NCBI RefSeq assembly: GCF_017355365.1
Contig: NZ_JADIJR010000020.1
Span: 1-61,654, forward strand
Reading direction: 5' to 3'
DNA: 61,654 nucleotides
DNA from: Microbacterium sp. SD291
Lineage (GTDB): Bacteria > Actinomycetota > Actinomycetes > Actinomycetales > Microbacteriaceae
Shown: positions 18,164 to 26,512 of the stretch, piece after piece
Layout: each line of letters starts with the position of its first letter
Position numbering within the stretch: position 1 is the first letter of the stretch
Program-made: the position numbers and the translations under genes
Notes under the pieces: generated by a model
What the model was told of the DNA's origin: nothing
Database searches by the model: none
What the model saw: only the letters and a program-made list of their open reading frames with translations

Positions 18164-21100
18164 ATGGCGATCCAATCATCGGCGCGCGTGCCGTCCGGCT
18201 CGGCCGTCGCGGCACCGCGTCCGAAGGCCCAGGCGACGCAGCGGGGGCGGATCCCTGGTCGCACCGTGCTGCTGGTGTCATCCTTCGGCGCGGTGCTCGC
18301 GTTCCTGGACGCCACGATCGTCAACATCGCCTTCCCGAGCATCCGGGACTCGTTCCCTGACGACTCGATCGGCACGATCTCGTGGGTGCTGAACGCCTTC
18401 AACATCGTCTTCGCCGCGTTCATGATCGTGTTCGGCCGCCTCGGCGACGTCGTCGGACGCCGCCGCCTCTACCTCGCAGGGATCGTGGTGTTCACGGCGG
18501 CGTCGGCGGTCTGCGCCCTCTCCCCGTCGGTGGGCGTGCTGGTGGCGGGCAGGATCGCGCAGGCGATGGGGGCCGCCATGATCGTCCCGGCATCCCTCGC
18601 GCTCGTGATCGCGGGCTTCCCCGTGGCGAGGCGGGCGCGGGCCGTCGGGCTCTGGGCCGCCGCCGCGGCCGTCGCCGCCGGCCTCGGTCCCCCGATCGGC
18701 GGGCTGCTCGTCGAAGCGGGCGACTGGACCTGGGCATTCTGGGTGAACCTGCCGCTCGGCGCGCTCGCCTGGTGGCTCGGCAGCCGGCATCTGGTGAACA
18801 GCAGGGCGCCGGGACGGCGGCGGATGCCGGACCTGCGCGGCGCGCTGCTGCTGGCGGGATGCCTCAGCCTGGTCACGCTCGCGATCATCAAGGGGTCCGA
18901 GTGGGGGGCGGGCAGCGTCACGCTGTGGATCGTCGTGGGCGGGGCCGTCGTGCTCCTCGCCGGCTTCATCCTCAGCTCCGCACGGCATCCGGTGCCGGTG
19001 CTGGATCTGGCGATGATGCGCAACCGGTCGTTCCTGGTCGCGAACATCGCGACGCTCGTCGCCGGGGTCGGATTCTTCAGTTACATGCTCACCAACGTGC
19101 TGTGGCTGCAGTACGTGTGGCAGTACAGCGTGATCGAGGCGGGGCTCGCCCTCGTACCAGGTGCGCTCGTCGCCGCGGTCTCCGCCGCGGCGCTCGAGCC
19201 GCTCGCGGCGCGCATCGGCTACCGCTGGATCATCGCCGCCGGGTTCGTCGTGTGGGCGCTCGGGTATGTCTGGTACGTCGGGGTCGTCGGCACCTCGCCG
19301 GAGTTCTGGACCCAGTGGCTCCCAGGGCAGATCATCAGCGGGGTCGGCGTCGGGGCGACCCTGCCGCTGCTGGCGTCGTCGACGCTGGCCTCCCAGCCTG
19401 GGGGGCGCTACGCCACGGCATCCGCGGTGATATCGAGTGCCCGCCAGATCGGCGGCACCGTGGGCGTCGCGCTGCTCGTGGTGATCATCGGGTCGCCGAC
19501 GCCGGCCACAATCGTGCAGGACCTGCGCGATGGCTGGACGGTCAGCATCGTGTCGTTCGCGGTCGGCGCCGCGATCGTGCTGTTCATGGGGCGGATCGCC
19601 CACGCCGACGACGACGCCGCAGCGGCCGAGTCGGGAGACATGTCCGAGCTGCGGGAACCGGAGGGCTCGCGCTCGGTGCTGCAGCGCAGGGCCCTGCCCC
19701 CGGAGGAGGAGTCGCTGTTCCGGAGGCTCCCGCCCGATGCCAGGGAGCGGATCCGGTCGGCTGCGCCCCGCCGGTTCGTCGCGGCCGGCGACTGGCTGCT
19801 GCGGCGGGGGGATGCCGCGGAGTCGATGTTCGTGCTGCTCTCCGGGCGGGCCGAGGTCGTCATCGGCGACCAGGTGGTCCGCGAACTCGGACCGGGAGCC
19901 GTGCTCGGCGAACTCGCGCTGTTCACCGGGGGGCTGCGCTCCGCGTCGATCCGCGCACGCCGCGACTGCCAGTTCCTCGAGGTGTCGCGCGCCCTGCTCG
20001 ACCGCACGATCGGCGAGGATCCCGTCTCGCTGTCGGCGCTGGTGACCGCCCTCGCGCATCAGCTGGCCGACGCCAGCCCTCCGGTCGCGCCGGTCCCGGC
20101 GAGGCCGAGCCTCGTCGCAGTGGTCGGGGCGGGGGCGGGGGCGCCGGTCGTGGCGATCGCCGACCAGCTGTTCCGCGGCCTGTCGCAGCATCTCCGGGTC
20201 GAGATGCTGGACGGCGCCCATACCCCCGAGCAGGTGGATCGCGCGGAAGCGGCGAACCAGCTCGTGCTGCTCGTCGCGACGGGGAGCGACGAGGGATGGT
20301 CCGCCCGCGCCGCGCGGGAGGCCGACACCGTCGTGCTGGTCGGAGTCGCTGGGGCGGCTCCGATCGGCACGATCCCTCCGACGACCGTCCGCCCCGAGCT
20401 CGTGCTGGTGAGTGACGATCGATCCCGCTCCGACCTGCACGCCTGGCTGCGGGCGATCGATCCGTGGCGGTGCAGCCAGGTCACCTTCGCCGAGGCCGGC
20501 GCCCCCGGGGCTCTCCCGAGCGGACTGCGCGGCCTGGTCGATCGTCTCGCCGGACGCTCGATCGCGATGGTCTTCGGCGGGGGCGGCGCGCGTGCGCTCA
20601 CGCACGTCGGCGTCATGCTCGAGCTCGACGAGGCGGGATTCCGGGTCGACCGGATCGCCGGCGCCAGCATGGGAGCCGTGATCAGCGGCCTCTATGCCAC
20701 CGGCGCCTCGGCGGCGGAGGTCGCCGAGGTCTCCTACCGGGAGTTCGTGCGGGAGAACGTGCTGGGCGATTTCGGCCTGCCTCGGACTTCGCTCGCTCGC
20801 GGACGAAGAGTGCGGCGCGCGCTCGAGCGGACGTTCGGGGACCTGGTGATCGAGGAGCTGCCGCGCGGCTTCCGCTGCGTCAGCACTGACCTGCTCTCCC
20901 GGGTCCCGGTGTTCCATAGGTCGGGGCCCATGGTCGACGCGCTCAGCGCCTCCGCACGGCTGCCGGTCCTGTTCCCGCCGATGCCCAGCGAAGGGCGGCT
21001 GCTGGTGGACGGCAGCGTGCTCGACAACCTGCCGGTCGACGCGCTGACCGAGCGGGACGAGGGGCCGATCATCGCCGTGAACATCTCGATGGGCGGCGGA

Positions 21101-21364
21101 GGGCCTCGCCGCACAGACGCCGGGGGCGCCCCGCGGCCCGTCCGTGTGCCGCCGCTCGGGGAGACCATGCTGCGGACGCTGATGATCGGCGGCGGGGGAG
21201 CGGCCGAGGCGCGCGAGCGCGGCGCCTGGGTGATCACGCCGCATTCGATGGGCGTCGGGCTGCTCGAGTTCGACCAGTACGACCGGATGGTCGAGGCAGG
21301 GAGATCGGCCGCGCGGATGCTGCTCGATCAGACCGGCGGGGAGCTGTTCGGCGCCACGGACTGA
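18164..21364 (+). CDS. MFS transporter - cNMP-binding - patatin phospholipase fusion
   Basis: 1066 residues in three parts. Residues 1 to about 470 are a 14-segment EmrB/QacA-type MFS transporter (LDATIVNIAFPSI, GRLGDVVGRRR). About 520-630 is a cyclic-nucleotide-binding domain with the phosphate cassette GELALFTGGLRSASIRA. The C-terminus is a patatin/NTE-type lipase: GGGGAR oxyanion loop (about 805), Ser835 in GASMG and Asp949 in DGS. M. tuberculosis Rv3728 and Rv3239c have, as I recall, the same architecture and about the same length. Lying beside a cyclase gene, it is probably a cAMP-gated membrane phospholipase with a transporter or flippase module. The ATG at 18164 fits a leaderless start; the GAGGGG touching it is too close for a normal RBS. 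Confidence 0.88.
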   Translation: MAIQSSARVPSGSAVAAPRPKAQATQRGRIPGRTVLLVSSFGAVLAFLDATIVNIAFPSIRDSFPDDSIGTISWVLNAFNIVFAAFMIVFGRLGDVVGRRRLYLAGIVVFTAASAVCALSPSVGVLVAGRIAQAMGAAMIVPASLALVIAGFPVARRARAVGLWAAAAAVAAGLGPPIGGLLVEAGDWTWAFWVNLPLGALAWWLGSRHLVNSRAPGRRRMPDLRGALLLAGCLSLVTLAIIKGSEWGAGSVTLWIVVGGAVVLLAGFILSSARHPVPVLDLAMMRNRSFLVANIATLVAGVGFFSYMLTNVLWLQYVWQYSVIEAGLALVPGALVAAVSAAALEPLAARIGYRWIIAAGFVVWALGYVWYVGVVGTSPEFWTQWLPGQIISGVGVGATLPLLASSTLASQPGGRYATASAVISSARQIGGTVGVALLVVIIGSPTPATIVQDLRDGWTVSIVSFAVGAAIVLFMGRIAHADDDAAAAESGDMSELREPEGSRSVLQRRALPPEEESLFRRLPPDARERIRSAAPRRFVAAGDWLLRRGDAAESMFVLLSGRAEVVIGDQVVRELGPGAVLGELALFTGGLRSASIRARRDCQFLEVSRALLDRTIGEDPVSLSALVTALAHQLADASPPVAPVPARPSLVAVVGAGAGAPVVAIADQLFRGLSQHLRVEMLDGAHTPEQVDRAEAANQLVLLVATGSDEGWSARAAREADTVVLVGVAGAAPIGTIPPTTVRPELVLVSDDRSRSDLHAWLRAIDPWRCSQVTFAEAGAPGALPSGLRGLVDRLAGRSIAMVFGGGGARALTHVGVMLELDEAGFRVDRIAGASMGAVISGLYATGASAAEVAEVSYREFVRENVLGDFGLPRTSLARGRRVRRALERTFGDLVIEELPRGFRCVSTDLLSRVPVFHRSGPMVDALSASARLPVLFPPMPSEGRLLVDGSVLDNLPVDALTERDEGPIIAVNISMGGGGPRRTDAGGAPRPVRVPPLGETMLRTLMIGGGGAAEARERGAWVITPHSMGVGLLEFDQYDRMVEAGRSAARMLLDQTGGELFGATD

Positions 21365-21385
21365 ATCCGCCCGCAGGGCGCCCGG

Positions 21386-22045
21386 TCAGCGGAAGTCGAC
21401 GAGCCCCGCCCGCGCCGCGGCCACGAGGATCTGCACCCGGTCGCGCACCTGCCACTTGGACATGATCCGCCCCAGGTGAGCCTTGACCGTGCCCTCCGAG
21501 ACGATGAGGGAGCGCGCGATCTCGGCGTTCGACATGCCCTGGGAGAGGAGGGCGAGCACCTCCCTCTCGCGCTCGGTGAGCTGCTCGAGATCGCGCGCCA
21601 GCTCGGAGTCGGCCGGCTCGCTGTCGCGGACGTGCTTGATCAGCATCGATGCGATCCGCGGCGAGAGCGAGCTCGCCCCGTTGTGCACCTCGCGCACGGC
21701 CGTGACGATCTCGTCAGCGCTCGAGTCCTTGAGCATGTACCCGGATGCCCCGGCGTTCAGCATCGGCAGGACCGTGTCGCTGCCGTCGAGGGTGGTCACG
21801 GCGAGCACGCGCACGTCGGGCCAGCGCTCCGCGATGACCCCGGTCGCCTCGATGCCGTTCATCTCGGGCATCTGCACGTCCATCATCACGACGTCCGGGC
21901 GCTCGCGCTCCACCGTGTCGATCGCCTCGAGGCCCGTGATGGCCTCGCCGATCACCTCGATCTCGGGGTCCCGTGAGACGAAATGCGACAGTGCGGAGCG
22001 GACGAGGGGGTCGTCGTCGACGATGAGGACGCGGATTGCCGGCAT
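21386..22045 (-). CDS. NarL/FixJ family response regulator
   Basis: 219 residues. The receiver domain has acidic DDD at 10-12, phospho-acceptor Asp56 in MMDVQMP and conserved Thr/Lys (AVTTLDG, MLKDSS). A LuxR-type helix-turn-helix follows at about 150-215 (LTEREREVLALLSQGMSNAEIARSLIVSEGTVKAHLGRIM). It is divergent from the histidine kinase gene across a 227-base region holding a 15-codon ORF and a GACCTTTGG dyad. The kinase is its likely partner and the dyad its likely target (inference). No clear ribosome binding site precedes the ATG. Confidence 0.9.
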   Translation of the reverse strand: MPAIRVLIVDDDPLVRSALSHFVSRDPEIEVIGEAITGLEAIDTVERERPDVVMMDVQMPEMNGIEATGVIAERWPDVRVLAVTTLDGSDTVLPMLNAGASGYMLKDSSADEIVTAVREVHNGASSLSPRIASMLIKHVRDSEPADSELARDLEQLTEREREVLALLSQGMSNAEIARSLIVSEGTVKAHLGRIMSKWQVRDRVQILVAAARAGLVDFR

Positions 22046-22087
22046 GCAGGAAGCCTAACCGTGAAGGCGTGGGTCGATGAGCATGTA

Positions 22088-22107
22088 GACCTTTGGCCAA
22101 AAAGGTC
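22088..22107. promoter_or_regulatory. GACCTTTGG dyad upstream of the two-component system
   Basis: GACCTTTGGCCAAAAAGGTC has 7-bp arms (GACCTTT/AAAGGTC) around a six-base centre. It lies 43 bases upstream of the response regulator start and about 90 bases before the 15-codon ORF. The 9-mer GACCTTTGG recurs three more times around the kinase gene (23453-23461 reversed, 23474-23482, 23590-23598). A binding site for the response regulator is the simplest reading. Confidence 0.6.
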
Positions 22108-22194
22108 TGGCGAGGAGTCGGATGTGCTGGCTGGCGATCACCGAGAAGATGAATACATCACTCGACGAAAGACCAGCACCGGAGGTGAATCACT

Positions 22195-22242
22195 ATGACT
22201 TTTTGGCAGCAGCTCTGCTGGATCCTCGGCATCACTCGCTAG
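22195..22242 (+). CDS. 15-residue peptide ORF ahead of the histidine kinase
   Basis: The ORF encodes MTFWQQLCWILGITR. Its ATG has GGAGGTG seven bases upstream, a near-perfect ribosome binding site, and the TAG is 30 bases before the kinase ATG, which has its own AGGAG. Codons and surroundings are richer in A/T than the rest of the window. The peptide is hydrophobic with two Trp, one Cys and a terminal Arg, and has no export signal. It could be a leader peptide controlling the kinase, a signalling or effector peptide, or a chance ORF. The strong Shine-Dalgarno and the conserved-looking setting argue against chance. Confidence 0.5.
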   Translation: MTFWQQLCWILGITR

Positions 22243-22272
22243 ATTACTCTGGCCAATAGGAGATAGTGAACC

Positions 22273-23430
22273 ATGGCGTTCGCTCTTTCTACGCGACATG
22301 ACCCCGGGCTCCACCGATTGAGCCGGGGCGAATCCCTGACCACCCCTGAGCGGGTCGTCATCCTCGTGATCATCGGCATCGTCGTCGCACTCGACGTGGC
22401 TGGGCTGATCCTGGCCCCCGACGCAGATCTCATCGCGTCCCTTCTCAGCATCGCCGCCACCGCGGCATTCTCCCTCTACCTGTGGTCACCCCTGATCGCC
22501 ACCTGCGCTCTGGGCGTCATGCTGGCACTCTCGTTCTTCACGGGCAGCGAGCCGGAGACGCTGCTGGCCGCGGCAGTCGCCGCCGGCCTCATCATGCGTC
22601 TGGGCTGGACGGCGCTGATCCTGTCCTACGTGGGCGTATTCCTCCTCGCCGCCGGCGTCATCGCGTACGGCGACCTGAAGGTCCCCGTGAACGTCGGCAT
22701 CTACCTGATCGTCGCCACCGTGGCCGGCGCGATCGGCTTCGCGCTGCGCATGGCGCGGGCACGCGGTCGCACGCTCGAGCAGCGGCTCGTGGAGCAGGCG
22801 CAGCAGGAGCGCGAAGCCGTGCTCGCCGAGCGGCGCTGGATCGCCGGTGAACTGCACGACAGCATCGCGCACCACCTCACGGTCGTGGCGCTCCATGTCC
22901 AGATGCTCGACGACGCGAGCGCCAGCCGCACCTCGCAGGACGCGATCCGGGTCGCCGCCAGAAAGGCGATGGCGGATCTGCGCTTCGTGATCGAGCTGGC
23001 AGACGACGGACCCCGCTCGGCGGGAATGCAGACAGGCGATCTCGCCGCAGCCATCGAAGAGGCGCAGGGCGAGATCGAGGCCGCCGGGCATCGCGTGCTC
23101 CGCCAAGGCGACCCGCGCGACGAGCGCATCCCGCGCGCGGCCGAGATCATCCTCGCGCGCATCGTCCGCGAGTCCGCGACCAACATCCTGAAGCACTCCG
23201 GCGCCGGCGAGGTGACGATGAGGCTGGACGTCGAAGACGAATCCATCGCGATGGAGATCGTCAGTCCGCTCCCGAACACGCCGCGGAGGGATCTGCCGTC
23301 CAGCGGCACCGGGCTCGGCCGGATGGCCGAGCGGGTGCTCGGCGTCAGCGGCGAGTTCAGCGCGGGCGAGTCCGACGGAAGGTGGCTCGTCTCGGCCCGG
23401 CTTCCCATCGCGTGGGAGCGCTCGGTCTGA
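22273..23430 (+). CDS. HisKA_3-type sensor histidine kinase
   Basis: 385 residues. Five or six membrane segments occupy about 27-160 with almost no extracellular domain, so the signal is probably sensed within or at the membrane. The dimerisation and phosphorylation motif is ELHDSIAHHLT with His195; the ATPase domain has an N-box (RESATNILKHSG, Asn304) and G-box (GTGLGRMAERV). This is the NarX/LiaS/DesK group that partners NarL-type regulators, here the divergent gene. AGGAG precedes the ATG. A 240-base structured region follows. Confidence 0.9.
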   Translation: MAFALSTRHDPGLHRLSRGESLTTPERVVILVIIGIVVALDVAGLILAPDADLIASLLSIAATAAFSLYLWSPLIATCALGVMLALSFFTGSEPETLLAAAVAAGLIMRLGWTALILSYVGVFLLAAGVIAYGDLKVPVNVGIYLIVATVAGAIGFALRMARARGRTLEQRLVEQAQQEREAVLAERRWIAGELHDSIAHHLTVVALHVQMLDDASASRTSQDAIRVAARKAMADLRFVIELADDGPRSAGMQTGDLAAAIEEAQGEIEAAGHRVLRQGDPRDERIPRAAEIILARIVRESATNILKHSGAGEVTMRLDVEDESIAMEIVSPLPNTPRRDLPSSGTGLGRMAERVLGVSGEFSAGESDGRWLVSARLPIAWERSV

Positions 23431-23452
23431 TATACCGGTATTACAATCCTGG

Positions 23453-23482
23453 CCAAAGGTCCAATACCGGATCGACCTTTGG
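23453..23482. promoter_or_regulatory. Inverted CCAAAGGTC/GACCTTTGG pair after the kinase gene
   Basis: Perfect 9-bp arms at 23453-23461 and 23474-23482 around a 12-base spacer containing ATACCGG. A TACAAT hexamer (23441-23446) lies just upstream and could be a -10 box, which would place the dyad at the 5' end of a transcript. It may be an operator, an RNA hairpin, or both. It repeats the motif of the 22088 dyad in reversed order. Confidence 0.55.
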
Positions 23483-23527
23483 TACTTCTGGTCCTGTATG
23501 CCCCTGACTACCGTGGAAACGAGCCAC

Positions 23528-23632
23528 TAAGAGACGTCCCCAGCGTCTTGGCTTGAAGCGTCCCCAGCGCTTCTTGCGATCGCGAGCGCGACCTTTGGCT
23601 TCTGAATCCCCATCGCGCTCGCGATCGCCATC
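23528..23632 (+). ncRNA. Candidate structured small RNA with repeated UCCCCA loops
   Basis: Three hairpins lie in tandem between the convergent kinase and GntR genes. Hairpin A has stem AGACG/CGTCT (23532-23548), hairpin B GAAGCG/CGCTTC (23555-23573); both have the identical seven-base loop TCCCCAG. Hairpin C has a perfect 16-bp stem (23576-23591 and 23613-23628) with a 21-base loop that again contains TCCCCA and also CCTTTGG. No T-run follows, so simple termination does not explain it. Exposed C-rich loops recall actinobacterial 6C RNAs, but with only four Cs this is not a match to that family. Direction and transcription are inference; the TACAAT at 23441 would serve the plus strand. Confidence 0.4.
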
Positions 23633-23672
23633 CCTCCGGATCGGCTTGATCGCAGGGAGTCTCGCGCCCGCC

Positions 23673-24416
23673 TCAGCCGCCGACGGCGCGCATGAAGTGG
23701 CCGTCGGTGGATATCCCGGATGCCGACACCGTGAACCGCACCACCTCGCTGAGGTACCTGTCCTCCGAGGCCTCGAAGATCCTGCCGTCGGCATCGCGCG
23801 ATGTACGGCTCAGTCGAAGGATCGGCGTGCCCTGCGAGACCCTCAGCAGAGCGGCATCCTGCTCGTCCGCGGCGACCGCGTCGATCTCGTGCTGCAGTCC
23901 GACGATCGGGTGACCGACGGAGGACAGGTACTCCGTGATGGACACCGCGTCGAGGTCGACGGCGAACAGCCTGCGCCCGACCTCCTCGGTGTAGCACAGC
24001 CGCTCCAGCATCGTCGGCCGTCCATCCAGCGACCGCAGCCGGACGACGCTGACGATCGTGTCTTCGGGGGAGACGCCCAGCATCTCCGCCTTCGCCCCCG
24101 CTCGCCGGAGGCTCAGCTCCTGGGTCTGCGCGCCGGGCGTGACACCGAGGCCCCGCGCCCAGCGCGTGAACGGCACCGAGACGTCCACGGCCTGGTTCGC
24201 CTTTCGCGCCACCACGCGCGCCGGTCGTCCCCGGCTGGTCTCGATCAGCCCCTCGCCGCGGAGTGCGGCCAGCGCGTTGCGGATCGGTCCGCGTGACGTC
24301 CGCCACCGCTCGGCGAGCTCGGCCTCGGTGGGCACGTCGTCTCCTGGTCGCAGCGCGCCGCCTGCGATCTGCGCGCGGAGGTCGTCCGCGATCTGGGTGT
24401 ACACAGCTTCGGCCAC
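23673..24416 (-). CDS. GntR family regulator with UTRA effector domain (HutC-type)
   Basis: 247 residues. The N-terminal winged helix is clear (IADDLRAQIAGGALRPGDDVPTEAELAERWRTSRGPIRNALAALRGEGLIETSRGRPARV, about 9-67). The rest fits a UTRA ligand domain (PTMLERLCYTEEVGRRLFAVDLDAVSITEYL...). It is divergent from the phnDCE operon across 172 bases, and UTRA regulators of the PhnF kind often control phosphonate genes, so it probably represses this operon until a phosphonate or its degradation product binds. The operator is not certain; an ACTAGT six-mer lies just upstream of its own start. Confidence 0.85.
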   Translation of the reverse strand: MAEAVYTQIADDLRAQIAGGALRPGDDVPTEAELAERWRTSRGPIRNALAALRGEGLIETSRGRPARVVARKANQAVDVSVPFTRWARGLGVTPGAQTQELSLRRAGAKAEMLGVSPEDTIVSVVRLRSLDGRPTMLERLCYTEEVGRRLFAVDLDAVSITEYLSSVGHPIVGLQHEIDAVAADEQDAALLRVSQGTPILRLSRTSRDADGRIFEASEDRYLSEVVRFTVSASGISTDGHFMRAVGG

Positions 24417-24588
24417 ATAGGCATACTAGTTGGTCACTGCGCGTCAGGGCCGCTCGTTCCGTCGATGTTAATCCCCGGGAATCTTTGGTGAACGCGGGTT
24501 GAACTCTTACGAGTTAGGTATATTTCTCTCCCGCTGTCCTGAGAGAGTCTTCCGTGGATCAACCCCCTCACACCCTCGAAAGGTCCTC
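24417..24588 (+). promoter_or_regulatory. GntR/phnD divergent promoter region
   Basis: This 172-base region contains ACTAGTTGGTC just upstream of the GntR start, a short palindrome ATCCCCGGGAAT (from about 24470), and TTGAAC (24499-24504) followed by an A/T-rich TATATTTC (24519-24526) that together could form the phnD promoter, although the spacing is short (14-16 bases). The transcript leader would be about 60 bases. Exact hexamers are uncertain. Confidence 0.4.
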
Positions 24589-25518
24589 ATGAAGCTCCGT
24601 GCTCTCCCCGCACTCGCAGGTCTCGCGGTCATCGGTCTCGGTCTCGCGGCCTGCTCCGGCGGCACCGCTGGTGCCACCGACGGCGCCGGCACCGAAGAGA
24701 CGTCCGCCACCGGCTACGCGGTCGACGAGAACACTCTCGTCTTCGGCGTCGTCCCCGACTCGGTCGACACCGAGACCAACTACCAGCCGCTGATGGACTA
24801 CATCGCCGAGGTCACCGGCAAGACCGTCGAGTACCACGAGTCCACCGACTACGCGGCCCTGATCGAGGCCGCCGTCGCCGGCAAGGTCGACGTCGCGTCC
24901 TTCTCCGGCTTCACCTACGTCACCGCCACGAACAACGGCGCGGAGCTCACCCCGATCTCCTCGATCGTCACCGAGGAGGGCCAGGAGCCCGGCTACTACT
25001 CGCAGGCGATCGTCCCCAAGGGCAGCGACATCGCGAGCCTCGCCGACTTCAAGGGCAAGAAGGTCTGCTTCGTCGACCCGTCCTCGACCTCCGGCTACCT
25101 CTTCCCGTCGTACAACCTGCTCAAGGCCGGCATCGACCCGAAGACCGACATCACCCCCGTGTTCGCAGGCAAGCACGACGTCAGCGTGCAGAAGGTCGGC
25201 GAAGCCGTCGAGTGCGAGGTCGGGTTCGCCGAGGACTCCGAGGTCGAGAAGTCGGATGCCGTGAAGGTCGTCGACGAGACGATGGTCCCCGGCGCCCCCC
25301 TGGTCCACGCCTCGTCGCTGCCCGCCGACGTCGCGAAGCAGCTCGTGGACGCCCTGTCCGAGATCACGATCGACGACATCATCGCCGCCGGCATCGAGAG
25401 CGCAGACACCGACGCTTTCCGCAGCGTCTTCTTCGCGACGAAGCCGGTCGATGACGAGTACTACGACCTGATCCGCGACATCTGCAAGGAGACCGAAGCG
25501 GAGCAGTGCCAGAGCTGA
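24589..25518 (+). CDS. phnD: Phosphonate ABC transporter substrate-binding lipoprotein
   Basis: 309 residues with a lipoprotein signal peptide; the lipobox LAAC places the modified cysteine at residue 22. The mature protein is of the PhnD/PtxB type: LVFGVVPDSVDTETNYQPLMDYIAEVTGK near the N-terminus, then the SFSGFTYV and FVDPSSTSGYLFPSYNL segments that line the phosphonate pocket. It captures phosphonate, phosphite or a related oxyanion outside the membrane. I chose the ATG at 24589, preceded by GAAAGG, over an upstream in-frame start that would lack a signal peptide. It is the first gene of a six-gene phosphonate island. Confidence 0.9.
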   Translation: MKLRALPALAGLAVIGLGLAACSGGTAGATDGAGTEETSATGYAVDENTLVFGVVPDSVDTETNYQPLMDYIAEVTGKTVEYHESTDYAALIEAAVAGKVDVASFSGFTYVTATNNGAELTPISSIVTEEGQEPGYYSQAIVPKGSDIASLADFKGKKVCFVDPSSTSGYLFPSYNLLKAGIDPKTDITPVFAGKHDVSVQKVGEAVECEVGFAEDSEVEKSDAVKVVDETMVPGAPLVHASSLPADVAKQLVDALSEITIDDIIAAGIESADTDAFRSVFFATKPVDDEYYDLIRDICKETEAEQCQS

Positions 25519-25543
25519 TCGGCCCTTGCTTCCGCAATTCGCT

Positions 25544-25636
25544 CGGTGGTTGAGCGAAGGAGCGGAGCGACCGAGACGAAACGCGGGTGATATGCGTGTG
25601 GCCGCGTTTCGTCTCGCCTCGCTCGCTCGACGACCG
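25544..25636. repeat. Intergenic palindromic element between phnD and phnC
   Basis: A perfect 15-bp core (25572-25586 and 25602-25616, containing CGAGACGAAACG) has imperfect outer arms rich in GAGCGA and TCGCTC. It lies between phnD and phnC on the same strand. It probably attenuates transcription so that binding protein outnumbers the membrane parts, which is common in ABC operons. The GAGCGAAGGAGCGGAGCGA outer arm looks like a dispersed element rather than a simple terminator. Confidence 0.75.
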
Positions 25637-25663
25637 GGTAATGAAACCTGACAGGGAGAAACC

Positions 25664-26508
<845 letters not shown>

Positions 26509-26512
<4 letters not shown>

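Noticed and set aside
23498..23530. Ten-codon plus-strand ORF MPLTTVETSH after the kinase gene
   Set aside because: No ribosome binding site and too short to support without conservation data.
23527..23631. Minus-strand short ORF MAIASAMGIQKPK... and a basic Trp-rich frame (KKRWGRFKPRRWGR) across the hairpins
   Set aside because: Both are by-products of the tandem hairpin repeats; the first has GGAGGG touching the ATG and the second has no start near it.
23528..23632. Assignment of the hairpins to the actinobacterial 6C RNA family
   Set aside because: The loops have only four consecutive Cs and the layout includes a long third hairpin; kept as an unassigned candidate.
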